64,000 nt of DNA from an uncultured Bacteroides sp. (GCF_900547205.1 NZ_URFY01000021.1:9308-73307), one strand, 5' to 3'. Positions 24,114 to 34,103 are shown, counted from the stretch's first letter. Numbers and translations are program-made. Notes: generated from the letters alone by a model not told the origin.

Positions 24114-25394
24114 ATGAGAAAAACAACTTTAACAGCTCTATTATTTACATTGCTGATTACCATCTTCTCAGCATGTAAAAGTGACTCAGATGAAGGAAGC
24201 ACATCAGGTAAACCTTACGATCCCAATCAACCGATTAAACTTACGTCTTTTTACCCTGAGAATGGGGGAATGGCTACCAAAGTTATTATTAACGGAGAGA
24301 ATTTCGGAACCGATCTTTCACAGATAAAAGTCTTTTATAATGAAAAACAAGCAGCAGTTGTACGTTCAATCGGTAGTAAAATCTATGTTATTACCCCTCG
24401 TCAACCGGGAGATGATTGTACAATTACAGTAGAAGTCGGTGACGATAAAGCTAGTTTTGAACAGCAATTTAAATATAAAACCCAAGTTACTGTAAGTACT
24501 ATTACGGGAACACCACGTGATGAGAATAATAATGTAGACGGAACTTTGGCGGCCGCCCAGTTTGGATTGACACACTTTGTATGTGTAGACCGCGAAAAGA
24601 ATATATTTGTTTGCGAAAGGTCCTCTTATCGTTTACGGCAAATCAATGAACTGCAGAATATGGTAACTACATTGGCTACTGGTATTACCGCCCCATTTAT
24701 TCCGATGGTTGAGACGGAAGGACAAAAAGTGTTTTTACCACTTTGGGTAGCCGGAGGTAATCTTCTGCAATTCGACCCTGAAACGCAATGGGCAAAAAAA
24801 CAAGTAAAACCACAAAATGTTACTCTTGACGAATATATATCGGCAGCAGTTAATCCGGAAGATCAATTGGTATATATAAAAGCTAAAAATGGAAACTTAG
24901 CGAAAATGGACCCAAAAACTAAAGAGGCAGAATTAGTTGCCACTGGCTTGGATCCAGGTTGGTCCTATGAGGCAATTAGTTGTTTCGACAGTCTCGATCC
25001 GGATGTGTTGTATATCTGTTATCGGGGTAAACATTGCATTTACCGCTATTATCTTTCTACAGGAGTTTATGAATTGTTTGCAGGTGCCAGAGAAGATCCT
25101 GGATATGAGGATGGTAAACGCCTGAATGCTCGATTTAATTTCCCTTCACAGATATGTTTTGATTTGGATGGAATCATGTATATCGCTGACTCTTACAATC
25201 ACTGTATCCGCTCAATAGATCGGGATGGAGTAGTTAACACAGTAATTGGTGTTCCCGGAAGAGCGGGATATACAGACGGTACGCCGGACGATGCTCTTTT
25301 TAACGAGCCGTGGGGAGTAGCTGTGGATGAAGAAGGTACCATTTACATTGCCGACACTAAAAATAAGTGTGTTAGAAAACTTGCTATTCAGTAA
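24114..25394 (+). CDS. IPT/TIG and NHL-repeat surface lipoprotein of the SusCD locus
   Basis: From the ATG at 24114 this is a 426-residue protein with a lipoprotein signal, MRKTTLTALLFTLLITIFSAC, where Cys21 would be lipidated; the following SDSDEG is the acidic kind of sequence linked to surface export in Bacteroides. An IPT/TIG immunoglobulin-like domain (about 40-120, FYPENGGMATKVIINGENFG) leads into an NHL-type beta-propeller to the C-terminus, with repeats such as GIMYIADSYNHCIRSI and GTIYIADTKNKCVRKL. Such proteins accompany SusCD pairs, probably as ligand-binding surface accessories. It is the first gene of the operon, 21 bases before SusC. The ligand is unknown. No catalytic motif was recognised. 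Confidence 0.85.
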   Translation: MRKTTLTALLFTLLITIFSACKSDSDEGSTSGKPYDPNQPIKLTSFYPENGGMATKVIINGENFGTDLSQIKVFYNEKQAAVVRSIGSKIYVITPRQPGDDCTITVEVGDDKASFEQQFKYKTQVTVSTITGTPRDENNNVDGTLAAAQFGLTHFVCVDREKNIFVCERSSYRLRQINELQNMVTTLATGITAPFIPMVETEGQKVFLPLWVAGGNLLQFDPETQWAKKQVKPQNVTLDEYISAAVNPEDQLVYIKAKNGNLAKMDPKTKEAELVATGLDPGWSYEAISCFDSLDPDVLYICYRGKHCIYRYYLSTGVYELFAGAREDPGYEDGKRLNARFNFPSQICFDLDGIMYIADSYNHCIRSIDRDGVVNTVIGVPGRAGYTDGTPDDALFNEPWGVAVDEEGTIYIADTKNKCVRKLAIQ

Positions 25395-25415
25395 CCTGTT
25401 TATCATTAATTCAAC

Positions 25416-28400
25416 ATGAGAAAATTATATATTATACAAATATTACTATTATGCTGTCTAGGCATCATGGCCCAGAAAGCGGGGAAATCACTGACAATAT
25501 CGGGTGTTGTTGTCGATAAGTCATTCAACAATGAGCCGATAATCGGTGCTAATATATTCTTAAAGGACCGGGCGGGGGTCGGTACAACGACCGATCTGGA
25601 TGGTAGATTTACAATTCAGGCAAGTAAGGGAGACGTGCTGATTGTTAATTTTATCGGATATGACAAATTTGAACACTTTGTTACTGAAAGTAACAAAAAT
25701 CTGGTTATCAGCATGGTGCCTTCCGCTACAGCTTTGGACGAAGTTGTGGTAGTAGGTATGGGTACCCAGCGTAAAGTGAGCGTAGTGGGAGCTATTACCA
25801 GTGTAGATATAGGCGATCTTGCTGTTCCAGCTACATCATTGAATAACTCTTTGGGAGGTAGAGTGCCGGGAGTCATTTCAATTCAAGCGAGTGGTGAACC
25901 TGGAGAAAACATTTCGGAGTTTTGGGTACGCGGTATAGGAACATTCGGAGCCAACAGTGCAGCTTTGGTACTGATAGATGGTCTGGAAGGTAACCTTAGC
26001 GAGATTGATCCGGCTGACGTAGAAAGTTTTTCCGTTTTGAAGGATGCGTCAGCAACTGCGGTTTACGGTGTTCGTGGTGCAAACGGAGTAATTCTAGTGA
26101 CTACCAAACGGGGAACTGCGGAAAAACTAAAAATCACAGCTCGTGCCAATTTCACTATTTCACAGTTGAAAAGACTCCCTAAGTATCTGCGAGCCTACGA
26201 TTATGCCAAACTAGCTAATGAAGCCAGAGCCGTTTCAGGACAGACAGAACTCTATTCACCGATGGAAATGGACTTAATTCAATATCAGTTGGACCCGGAC
26301 TTATATCCGGATGTTGACTGGCAAAATGAAATCCTGAATAAGACATCTTTCCAGCAAACATATTATGTAAGTGCTCAGGGCGGTGGTAGTATCGCACGTT
26401 ATTTTGTGAGTATGGGTATGTCGAAAGAATCGGCAGCCTATATCCAAGACCCTAATAGCCGTTACAAAGCGGATACCGGATATAATACATACAATTATCG
26501 TACGAATCTTGATATCAATGTGACTAAATCAACTACTATTTATCTTGGTTTGGACGGATTTATATCTAATAAGAAAGAGCCGGGTATGGCAAATACGACA
26601 GCACTTTGGAATGCTCAGGCGATGTTGACTCCGTTGACTATTCCTACAAAGTTCTCCACAGGACAGCTTCCTGCATATGGTGTCAATGATGCTTATTCAC
26701 CTTATGTGATGCTTAATCACACGGGAATGGCCACTCGTGAGACTTATAAGAATATGGTGACTCTAGCTCTTAATCAAGACTTATCATTTCTCGTGAAAGG
26801 ATTGAAATTAAGAGTACAAGGAGCAATGAACAGTGACGTATATTATGATGAGACTCGCTTTGTGTTGCCGGATATGTATTCAGCCATTGGTCGAACTACT
26901 TCCGGGGAGCTGCAATTAGCTAAGAAAGTGGATGCAAAAGCGGCTACATTTAGCAACAATTTGCAGCATTGGCGCAAATATCATTTTGAGTTTACCCTCA
27001 ATTATGAGAAGTTGTTCAGAGAAAAGCACAGGACAACTGCATTGCTCTACTACTATATGAGTGATGAAAAAGCCACAAAAGATATCACTAATAGTATGAC
27101 AGCAATACCTAAACGCTATCAGGGAGTGTCAGGTAGATTAACTTATAGTTTTAAAGATACTTATTTTATTGATGCCAATTTTGGTTATACGGGTTCTGAA
27201 AACTTCCAACCTGGTAAACAATTCGGCTTTTTCCCCTCGGGAGCTATTGGTTGGGTACCTACTAACTATGATTTTATGCGTAAAGCTGTGCCATGGTTAG
27301 ACTTCCTGAAACTGCGTTTCTCGTATGGACAAGTAGGTAATGACCGTATTTCTAATAAGCGTTTCCCATATCTGACCATCATTAGCTCTAATGCTGCCAC
27401 GGGTTGGGGAAGTGATTCAAGTGGTGTGAACGAAACAATTGTGGGTGCCGACAATCTGGCATGGGAAAAGTCAACTAAGGCTGACTTCGGTATTGAAGCC
27501 AAATTCTTTAACGAGAAACTTTCTTTTGTTGTCGACTACTTCAACGACCAGCGAAATGGTATTTTCCAACAGAGAACCCAAGTGCCCGATTTTGCCGGAA
27601 TTATTACGATGCCCTATGGTAATGTGGGTAAGATGCGTAGCTATGGAGCGGATGGAAATATCTCATATACACAGAATATAGGAAAAGATTTTTCATTTAC
27701 TGTCAGAGGTAACTTCACTTATTCAAAAAATGATGTGCAGAATTGGGAGCAAGCTGATCCCAAATATCCTTACCAACAGATAGGCGGTATGCCATATGGT
27801 GTGCAGAGAGGTTACATAGCGTTGGGGTTATTCAGAGATGAGCAAGATGTAGCAAGCAGTCCTTCACAATTCGGAACAGTGCGTCCGGGTGATATTAAAT
27901 ACAAAGACGTCAATGCTGACGGACGTATTACGGAAGACGACCAAGTGCCATTGGCATATTCCAACTATCCTTTATTGATGTACGGATTTGGTGGAGAATT
28001 TCGTTATAAGTCATTTACGTTAGCTTGCTTGTTCAAAGGTACGGGTAACACTACCTATTTTAAGGTAGGTAGAGGAAATGAAATGGGATATGTTCCGTTC
28101 CATGGTGAAAAAACGGGTAATGTGCCTGTTGAAGCATTCATTCAGGCCAATCGTTGGACTCCTGCTTGGTATTCCGGAGATCCTTCAACAGAGAATCCTA
28201 ATGCAGTTTTTCCCCGTCTCTCTTACGGTGCGAATGCAAATAATACGAAGCTGTCTACATTCTGGAAAGACAATTCACGCTATCTGCGTTTACAGGAAAT
28301 CAGCCTTTCTTATAACCTGAAAACTAAAGGCTTTGTGAAGAGACTGGGCATACAATCATTCGATTTTCAGTTGGTAGGCTACAATCTTGCCGTCTGGAGT

Positions 28401-28496
28401 GGAGTGAAAACCGTAGATCCGGAGCAAGCAGAAAAGATGGGGCGCGTATATCCTATTCCCGCCCGTTACGCATTTCAAACCTATATCCATTTTTAA
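25416..28496 (+). CDS. SusC/RagA-family TonB-dependent outer-membrane transporter
   Basis: The 1026-residue protein has a signal peptide ending near IMAQ (residue 20). A carboxypeptidase-D-regulatory-like domain follows (about 28-108, ISGVVVDKSFNNEPIIGANI), then the SusC-typical TonB-box region LDEVVVVGMGTQRKVSVVGA. The plug (about 115-225) has the family motif FSVLKDASATAVYGVRGANG and the barrel ends in ...PARYAFQTYIHF. Length and motifs are standard for SusC rather than for a siderophore receptor. It pairs with the SusD gene 12 bases downstream to import an oligosaccharide or other polymer fragment, powered by TonB. The substrate is not predictable because no glycosidase, lyase or protease is in the operon. 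Confidence 0.96.
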   Translation: MRKLYIIQILLLCCLGIMAQKAGKSLTISGVVVDKSFNNEPIIGANIFLKDRAGVGTTTDLDGRFTIQASKGDVLIVNFIGYDKFEHFVTESNKNLVISMVPSATALDEVVVVGMGTQRKVSVVGAITSVDIGDLAVPATSLNNSLGGRVPGVISIQASGEPGENISEFWVRGIGTFGANSAALVLIDGLEGNLSEIDPADVESFSVLKDASATAVYGVRGANGVILVTTKRGTAEKLKITARANFTISQLKRLPKYLRAYDYAKLANEARAVSGQTELYSPMEMDLIQYQLDPDLYPDVDWQNEILNKTSFQQTYYVSAQGGGSIARYFVSMGMSKESAAYIQDPNSRYKADTGYNTYNYRTNLDINVTKSTTIYLGLDGFISNKKEPGMANTTALWNAQAMLTPLTIPTKFSTGQLPAYGVNDAYSPYVMLNHTGMATRETYKNMVTLALNQDLSFLVKGLKLRVQGAMNSDVYYDETRFVLPDMYSAIGRTTSGELQLAKKVDAKAATFSNNLQHWRKYHFEFTLNYEKLFREKHRTTALLYYYMSDEKATKDITNSMTAIPKRYQGVSGRLTYSFKDTYFIDANFGYTGSENFQPGKQFGFFPSGAIGWVPTNYDFMRKAVPWLDFLKLRFSYGQVGNDRISNKRFPYLTIISSNAATGWGSDSSGVNETIVGADNLAWEKSTKADFGIEAKFFNEKLSFVVDYFNDQRNGIFQQRTQVPDFAGIITMPYGNVGKMRSYGADGNISYTQNIGKDFSFTVRGNFTYSKNDVQNWEQADPKYPYQQIGGMPYGVQRGYIALGLFRDEQDVASSPSQFGTVRPGDIKYKDVNADGRITEDDQVPLAYSNYPLLMYGFGGEFRYKSFTLACLFKGTGNTTYFKVGRGNEMGYVPFHGEKTGNVPVEAFIQANRWTPAWYSGDPSTENPNAVFPRLSYGANANNTKLSTFWKDNSRYLRLQEISLSYNLKTKGFVKRLGIQSFDFQLVGYNLAVWSGVKTVDPEQAEKMGRVYPIPARYAFQTYIHF

Positions 28497-28508
28497 ATCT
28501 AGTATGAT

Positions 28509-30524
28509 ATGAAATATTTTAAAAGCTTTATGATAGCGCTATGCACAGCGTTCTACTTTTGCCTGAGCTCCTGCAATTACTTGAATGTGGATGAGTATTT
28601 TGCCGATACTTTGGGATACGACTCTATCTTTCAGAATAAAACGAACCTGCAAAAATATTTGTGGTCCACTGCCGCCTTTTTCCCCGACGAAGGAGCCATT
28701 TGGGGAGGTTCTTATACACCGGGTGTGACAGGTTCGGATGAAGCATTTGTGCAATGGAATACCGGTGAATTTCCCGGAGTAACGTTGGTGTTGGGACAAA
28801 CATCTCCTGATAACTTGGGAACTATGAACAATTGGCCTCAGATGTATAAAATCATTCGTAAAGCCAATATCATTTTCAGTAGAATCAATGAATGTAAAGA
28901 CCTGACGAACATTGAACAACGTGAGATTTTGGGCTATACACACTTCATGAGAGGGTATGCTTATTATAATTTACTTCAGAACTTCGGTCCTGTCGTTCTT
29001 GTGGGTGATGAACCTATGGAAACTAACGAATCTCCTGCCTATTATAATAAAGAGAGGGCCACTTATGACGAATCAGTAGATTACATTTGCAATGAATTGG
29101 AAATTGCTGCAAGCTATATTCCTTTACGTGTGACGATTTCACAGTTTGGACGTCCTACCAGAGGGGCTGCTTATGCGTTGATAGCCCGCTTGCGCTTACA
29201 GCAGGCAAGCCCGATGTTCAATGGAGGAAGTGCTGCTAAAACGACTTTTGGAAATTGGATACGCAAATCGGACGGTGCTCCTTACGTAAATCAAACTTAT
29301 GACGAAAGTCGCTGGGCCATAGCGGCACATGCAGCCAAGCGGGTTATTGATATGGATATGTATGAGTTGCACACCGTGAAGAGTGATAAAAACACGCCCG
29401 CATTGCCAACAAATGTGTCGGATGTTAATTATAATACACAGGCTTTTCCCAATGGAGCTGTTGACATCGATCCCTTAAAGTCATACAGTGAAATGTTCAA
29501 TGGCGAGTCCACTGCTACTAAAAACCCTGAATATATATGGGGTAGGGTATCCGGTTCTGTTCAAGCATATACAAAGCACTCTTTTCCAGTTGGCATTATG
29601 AGTGGATGGAATGGAATGGCTATCCCACAGAAATTTGTTGATGCTTACTATATGGCTGATGGTAGAGACAGGAGTAATTCAAGTGATGAGTATCCATATT
29701 CAGAAGACGGATTTACTTCGGAATTAAAGACTTTCTCAGGATATCAGTTGAGGAGCGGTATCTATAATATGTATGTAAATCGTGAACCTCGTTTTTATGC
29801 GTCAATTGGCTTTAGTGGTTGTTTCTGGCCTTGCACATCCACGAGCCAAAATGAATTTAAAAATGTGCAAGTCTATTATTGGAAAGGAGCACTCGGCAAT
29901 GGAGCATCAGGAAGGGATAAGGCTATAGAATCAGGAAATGTTAATAATTATCCTGTTACGGGCTATGTCTTGAAGAAATATGTTCATAGTGATGATGCTT
30001 GGAGAGGTACGGATGCAACAAGACTGCCCAAATCATTTCCTATCATTCGCTACGCAGAAATATTGCTTTCGTACGTTGAAGCGCTGAATAACCTGACAGG
30101 TTCGCACACGGTTACCTTTAGCGATGAAAGCACAGGTACCTACCACCGCGACACGGAAGAAATGGCAAAATACTTCAATATGGTTCGTTATAGAGCCGGA
30201 TTGCCGGGATTGACTGCCGACGATTTAAGTTCGCCAGACAAAATGTTTGATGTCATTGTGAGAGAGCGTATGATTGAGTTTCTGCATGAGAACAGACGTT
30301 TTTATGACGTTCGCCGCTGGGGTATCTATCTTGACACGGAGAAAGAACAGATTGTGGGTATGAACACGGATGGATTTGAAGACGAATTTTTCCAGCGGAC
30401 AGCAGTCAATCATCTCTTTGCACGCACCAGAGTGGCCGACAAAAAGATGGTATTCTTGCCCATCCCACGGTCTGAACTGCGTAAAGTGCCTTTGATGGAT
30501 CAGAATCCGGGTTGGGATAATTAA
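28509..30524 (+). CDS. SusD/RagB-family outer-membrane lipoprotein
   Basis: The 671-residue protein has a lipoprotein signal with Cys22 in FCLSSCNYL. The TPR-rich N-terminal half includes QREILGYTHFMRGYAYYNLLQNFGPV, represented here by HFMRGYAYYNLLQNFGPV, which is the classic SusD segment. The C-terminal part carries VRERMIEFLHENRRFYDVRRW, another family hallmark. SusD acts as the lid over SusC and binds the incoming substrate at the cell surface. At 671 residues it is longer than the usual 500-600, with extra loops in the middle. It is followed 31 bases later by the DUF1735 gene. Confidence 0.95.
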   Translation: MKYFKSFMIALCTAFYFCLSSCNYLNVDEYFADTLGYDSIFQNKTNLQKYLWSTAAFFPDEGAIWGGSYTPGVTGSDEAFVQWNTGEFPGVTLVLGQTSPDNLGTMNNWPQMYKIIRKANIIFSRINECKDLTNIEQREILGYTHFMRGYAYYNLLQNFGPVVLVGDEPMETNESPAYYNKERATYDESVDYICNELEIAASYIPLRVTISQFGRPTRGAAYALIARLRLQQASPMFNGGSAAKTTFGNWIRKSDGAPYVNQTYDESRWAIAAHAAKRVIDMDMYELHTVKSDKNTPALPTNVSDVNYNTQAFPNGAVDIDPLKSYSEMFNGESTATKNPEYIWGRVSGSVQAYTKHSFPVGIMSGWNGMAIPQKFVDAYYMADGRDRSNSSDEYPYSEDGFTSELKTFSGYQLRSGIYNMYVNREPRFYASIGFSGCFWPCTSTSQNEFKNVQVYYWKGALGNGASGRDKAIESGNVNNYPVTGYVLKKYVHSDDAWRGTDATRLPKSFPIIRYAEILLSYVEALNNLTGSHTVTFSDESTGTYHRDTEEMAKYFNMVRYRAGLPGLTADDLSSPDKMFDVIVRERMIEFLHENRRFYDVRRWGIYLDTEKEQIVGMNTDGFEDEFFQRTAVNHLFARTRVADKKMVFLPIPRSELRKVPLMDQNPGWDN

Positions 30525-30555
30525 CAGGAACAATAAACTTTAATTTGAAACAAGA

Positions 30556-31569
30556 ATGAAATCGATTACTAAATATATAATGTTTAGCGCAGTGTTGATG
30601 GGCTTGACATCGTGCAACGAGAATTCTATATTTGAGGGTGAGCTGTACAAGAAGGTGGTTTATGTATTGAGTGAAACGGACTTGACATATTCTGTCACTC
30701 ATTCGTTGAATACTCCTTCTTCTGTGGGATATATCACCATTTATGCAGGTGGAACTACAGCAATCGATCAGGATGTAACGGTGACTTTGGAAAAAGATCC
30801 TGATCTGATTGATAAGTATAATCATGATAACTTTGATTTGGACGAGTCAAAGTATGCCAAAGAGCTGGCCCCATCCAGATATACAATCAAAGATTATACT
30901 GCCGTGATGAAAGTAGGTAATCAGGATCCTTATGTGAAGCTTCCTATTGAAGTTAGAGTCGATGGATTATCTCCCGATTCTACTTATCTGATTCCTTTGC
31001 GCATTGCCAGTTGCACTCCTTACGAAGTGAATAATGATAAGTCGCGTGTACTCTACAGAGTATATATTGAGAATGACTTTACCAGCCAGAAGAATCCTCT
31101 AACATTGTTTATGAGAGGTACTCAGTTGAGGGAAAATGAAACAAAGCCTGTGCAAATCTCCGCCAACAAGGTTTTGTATCCATTGACGAAGCGTGGTGTC
31201 CGACTGAATGCCGCTATCGAAAACAGTGGCAATAAAGCAGACGAAGAGTTGATAAATAAATCAAGTCTTATCATGGAAATCGGTGAAGAGGAATTGACAA
31301 GTGTGGATGGATTTAAGTACAATACACTTAAGCTGAAACCTTATAATCCTAAGTTGATAGAAGTAGTTCAGTTGCCGGGGGTAAATGATAATGATGTTCA
31401 ACTTTCCGTTGAGGAAGCAAATAGATACATCACTGTAGATGAAACCACCCGCTTTTATCTTTCTTATAAATATCGGACACTGAAGACTGCTGCGGACGGT
31501 GATACACCTGCCGAATGGAATCCTTGGGTTGAAGTTCATGAGAACATGAAAGTTCCGACAGACAATTAA
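30556..31569 (+). CDS. DUF1735 / DUF4361-type surface lipoprotein
   Basis: The 337-residue protein has a lipoprotein signal MKSITKYIMFSAVLMGLTSC with Cys20. The N-terminal domain (about 35-175; SSVGYITIYAGGTTAIDQDV, YTIKDYTAVMKVG, STYLIPLRIASC) matches the DUF1735 beta-sandwich found beside SusCD pairs. The C-terminal half looks like the DUF4361 domain that commonly follows it. These proteins are thought to be surface glycan-binding accessories. It is the last gene of the operon, 31 bases after SusD and followed by a clear hairpin. The domain names are from memory of the family, and the ligand is unknown. Confidence 0.8.
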   Translation: MKSITKYIMFSAVLMGLTSCNENSIFEGELYKKVVYVLSETDLTYSVTHSLNTPSSVGYITIYAGGTTAIDQDVTVTLEKDPDLIDKYNHDNFDLDESKYAKELAPSRYTIKDYTAVMKVGNQDPYVKLPIEVRVDGLSPDSTYLIPLRIASCTPYEVNNDKSRVLYRVYIENDFTSQKNPLTLFMRGTQLRENETKPVQISANKVLYPLTKRGVRLNAAIENSGNKADEELINKSSLIMEIGEEELTSVDGFKYNTLKLKPYNPKLIEVVQLPGVNDNDVQLSVEEANRYITVDETTRFYLSYKYRTLKTAADGDTPAEWNPWVEVHENMKVPTDN

Positions 31570-31623
31570 ATTCGTTAGTGATGAGCGTATAGCTTTGGAT
31601 TAAGGTAAAAGTTTGTTCTGTAA

Positions 31624-31671
31624 AGTCCCGTATACATAGTAGTCTGAGTACTCCGAAATGTATGCGGGACT
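31624..31671 (+). terminator. Terminator hairpin of the SusCD operon
   Basis: AGTCCCGTATACAT at 31624-31637 pairs with ATGTATGCGGGACT at 31658-31671, with one G-T pair and a 20-base loop. It lies 55 bases after the DUF1735 stop. Confidence 0.7.
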
Positions 31672-31729
31672 CTTGCATTAAGTTTTCGGATTTTTTGGTT
31701 CTTCATGCGGTCAGTGAGAAATAATCATG

Positions 31730-31737
31730 TAACTTTG
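31730..31737 (+). promoter_or_regulatory. Putative -7 promoter element for topB
   Basis: TAACTTTG matches TAnnTTTG, 33 bases upstream of the topB ATG. Confidence 0.6.
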
Positions 31738-31769
31738 TAGGCTGATAGTATAAAAAAGAAGAGAAAGAA

Positions 31770-33905
31770 ATGATAGTTTGCATTGCCGAAAAACCATCTG
31801 TAGCACGTGATATTGCCGAAGTACTCGGCGCCCATACAAGGAAAGAAGGATATATAGAAGGAAACGGATACCAGGTGACCTGGACATTCGGGCATCTCTG
31901 TACCCTGAAAGAGCCTCATGAATACACTCCGCAGTGGAAGTCGTGGAGTCTGGGCAGTTTGCCGATGATTCCGCCACGATTTGGAATTAAACTCATCGGA
32001 CACGATCCGGGCATTGAGAAGCAGTTTCATATTATCGAAGGACTGATGCAGAATGCAGATGAAATTATCAACTGCGGTGATGCCGGACAAGAAGGAGAAT
32101 TGATTCAGCGTTGGGTGATGCAGAAAGCAGGAGCTACCTGTCCGGTGAAGCGTCTGTGGATTTCTTCATTGACAGAAGAAGCTATCCGTGAAGGATTTTC
32201 CAAGCTGAAAGATCAGTCGGACTTCCAGTCATTGTACGAAGCCGGACTCTCGCGTGCGATGGGAGACTGGCTGCTCGGAATGAATGCGACACGCCTTTAT
32301 ACCCTCAAATACGGTCAGAACAAGCAGGTGCTCTCCATCGGGCGCGTGCAGACTCCTACTTTGGCATTGATTGTCAACCGCCAGCTCGAAATAGCCAACT
32401 TCCAGCCGAAGCAATACTGGGAACTGAAAACCGCCTACCGCGACACTACTTTCTCCGCTTTAATCCGCAAAAGTGATGAAGAAATAGCAGCGGAAGAAGA
32501 AAAGAATGGTGGTAAGAAGAAGATAGACAATCCCGGTATCGACCCCATTGCCAACCGTGAAGAAGGGGAAGCATTGGTAGAACGTATTAAAGATCTACCG
32601 TTTGTAGTCACAAGCGTTGGTAAGAAAGACGGCAAAGAATATGCTCCTCGTCTCTTCGACTTGACTTCTCTTCAGGTAGAGTGCAACAAGAAGTTTGCTT
32701 ATTCTGCCGATGAAACGCTGAAACTAATTCAGTCCCTTTATGAAAAGAAAGTAGCCACGTATCCTCGTGTAGACACCACTTTCCTTAGTGATGACATTTA
32801 CCCGAAATGCCCTGGAATCATAAAAGGACTTCGGGATTATGAAGCATTGACCGCACCGTTGATTGGTGCTACGTTGCCCAAATCGAAGAAAGTATTTGAT
32901 AATTCGAAGGTGACGGATCACCATGCCATTATCCCTACCGGAGTCTATCCGCAGAATCTGACAGATATGGAGCGTCGTGTGTACGACCTGATAGCCCGTC
33001 GGTTTATTGCAGTGTTCTATCCGGATTGTAAAGTTGCCACCACCACCGTGCTGGGCGAAGTGGATAAGATTGAGTTTAGAGTAACCGGTAAGCAGATATT
33101 AGAACCAGGCTGGCGCGTTGTCTTTGCAAAAGACGTGAAGGACATCGGTGAAGAAAAAGAGGATGAGGACGAGAAAGTGCTTCCAACTTTTGTAAAAGGT
33201 GAAAGCGGTCCGCACCTCCCTGACCTGAATGAGAAATGGACTCAACCTCCCAGACCTTTTACGGAAGCCACCTTGCTTCGAGCAATGGAAACTGCCGGTA
33301 AACTCGTTGATAATGATGAACTTCGGGACGCCTTAAAAGAGAATGGTATCGGTCGCCCGTCTACGCGTGCAGCTATTATCGAAACGCTCTTCAAGAGAAA
33401 CTATATTCGCAAGGAACGTAAGAACCTGATTGCTACACCCACAGGCGTGGAACTGGTACAGATGATTCATGAAGAACTGCTGAAATCGGCAGAACTGACA
33501 GGTATCTGGGAAAAAAAATTGCGCGAGATAGAAAAGAAAACGTACGATGCCCGTCAATTCCTCGAAGAGCTGAAGCAGATGGTTTCGGAAGTTGTGATGA
33601 GTGTGCTTTCTGACAATTCAAACCGACGGATTACTATTCAGGATGCAGTCGCCGAAAAAGAAGAGAAGGCGAAGAAAGGACCTAAAAAGCGTGAACGGAA
33701 AGCGAGTGCACCAAAGGAGAAGAAAGTGAAAACGGAATCTAAGGATAAAGCATCTTCTCCATCTCCTCTATCCACCAATAATGCAGATTCACTAATAGGA
33801 CAACCTTGCCCAATATGCGGAAAGGGAGCTATTATCAAAGGGAAAACAGCTTACGGGTGCTCTGAATGGAGGAATGGATGTACTTTTCGGAAGTCTTTAG
33901 ATTAA
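31770..33905 (+). CDS. topB: DNA topoisomerase III (type IA)
   Basis: The 711-residue protein has an N-terminal TOPRIM domain (CIAEKPSVARDIAEVLG; the acidic GDAGQEGELIQRW) and the type IA core with the active-site tyrosine in KVATYPRVDTTFLSDD near residue 334. GRPSTRAAIIETLFKRNYI and ATPTGVELVQMIHEEL follow, both typical of topoisomerase III. A lysine-rich linker (about 625-665) leads to one C4-type zinc-finger-like module, CPICGKGAIIKGKTAYGC...C. It decatenates and relaxes DNA in the cytoplasm. It is a single gene with its own promoter. The full length and intact core argue for the chromosomal housekeeping copy rather than one from a conjugative element, though this cannot be proved. Confidence 0.96.
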   Translation: MIVCIAEKPSVARDIAEVLGAHTRKEGYIEGNGYQVTWTFGHLCTLKEPHEYTPQWKSWSLGSLPMIPPRFGIKLIGHDPGIEKQFHIIEGLMQNADEIINCGDAGQEGELIQRWVMQKAGATCPVKRLWISSLTEEAIREGFSKLKDQSDFQSLYEAGLSRAMGDWLLGMNATRLYTLKYGQNKQVLSIGRVQTPTLALIVNRQLEIANFQPKQYWELKTAYRDTTFSALIRKSDEEIAAEEEKNGGKKKIDNPGIDPIANREEGEALVERIKDLPFVVTSVGKKDGKEYAPRLFDLTSLQVECNKKFAYSADETLKLIQSLYEKKVATYPRVDTTFLSDDIYPKCPGIIKGLRDYEALTAPLIGATLPKSKKVFDNSKVTDHHAIIPTGVYPQNLTDMERRVYDLIARRFIAVFYPDCKVATTTVLGEVDKIEFRVTGKQILEPGWRVVFAKDVKDIGEEKEDEDEKVLPTFVKGESGPHLPDLNEKWTQPPRPFTEATLLRAMETAGKLVDNDELRDALKENGIGRPSTRAAIIETLFKRNYIRKERKNLIATPTGVELVQMIHEELLKSAELTGIWEKKLREIEKKTYDARQFLEELKQMVSEVVMSVLSDNSNRRITIQDAVAEKEEKAKKGPKKRERKASAPKEKKVKTESKDKASSPSPLSTNNADSLIGQPCPICGKGAIIKGKTAYGCSEWRNGCTFRKSLD

Positions 33906-33920
33906 TTCATATAAAATATT

Positions 33921-34103
33921 CAGTTCATTCTCGATGCGGTGAACTTATTCATTTCCGTGCGGAAATGAATCAATGAATCAATGTGCTAATATGCCAATAT
34001 GCCAATTACCGTGCGGCACACAGCGCAGCCATTGGCACATTAGCACATTAGCACATTGGCACATTGATAAATTGTTCAATACCGCACGGTTATGAATGAA
34101 CTC
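33921..34103. repeat. Palindromic interspersed repeat, copy A
   Basis: The element has a conserved core CCAATTACCGTGCGGCACAC-AGCGCAGCC (34002-34030). It is flanked by inverted arms made of TGTGCTAAT / ATGCCAAT units on the left and GGCACATTAGCACATTAG-type units on the right. Outer TTTCCGTGCGG and CCGCACGG ends and terminal AGTTCATTC/GAATGAACT close the structure. The same core and arms occur at 51601-51721 and 52141-52277. The copy lies between the converging ends of topB and pfkA. Confidence 0.85.

Noticed and set aside
33961..34090. Short repeated units suggesting a CRISPR array
   Set aside because: The units are contiguous and partly inverted, with no unique spacers of constant length, and no cas genes are in the window.
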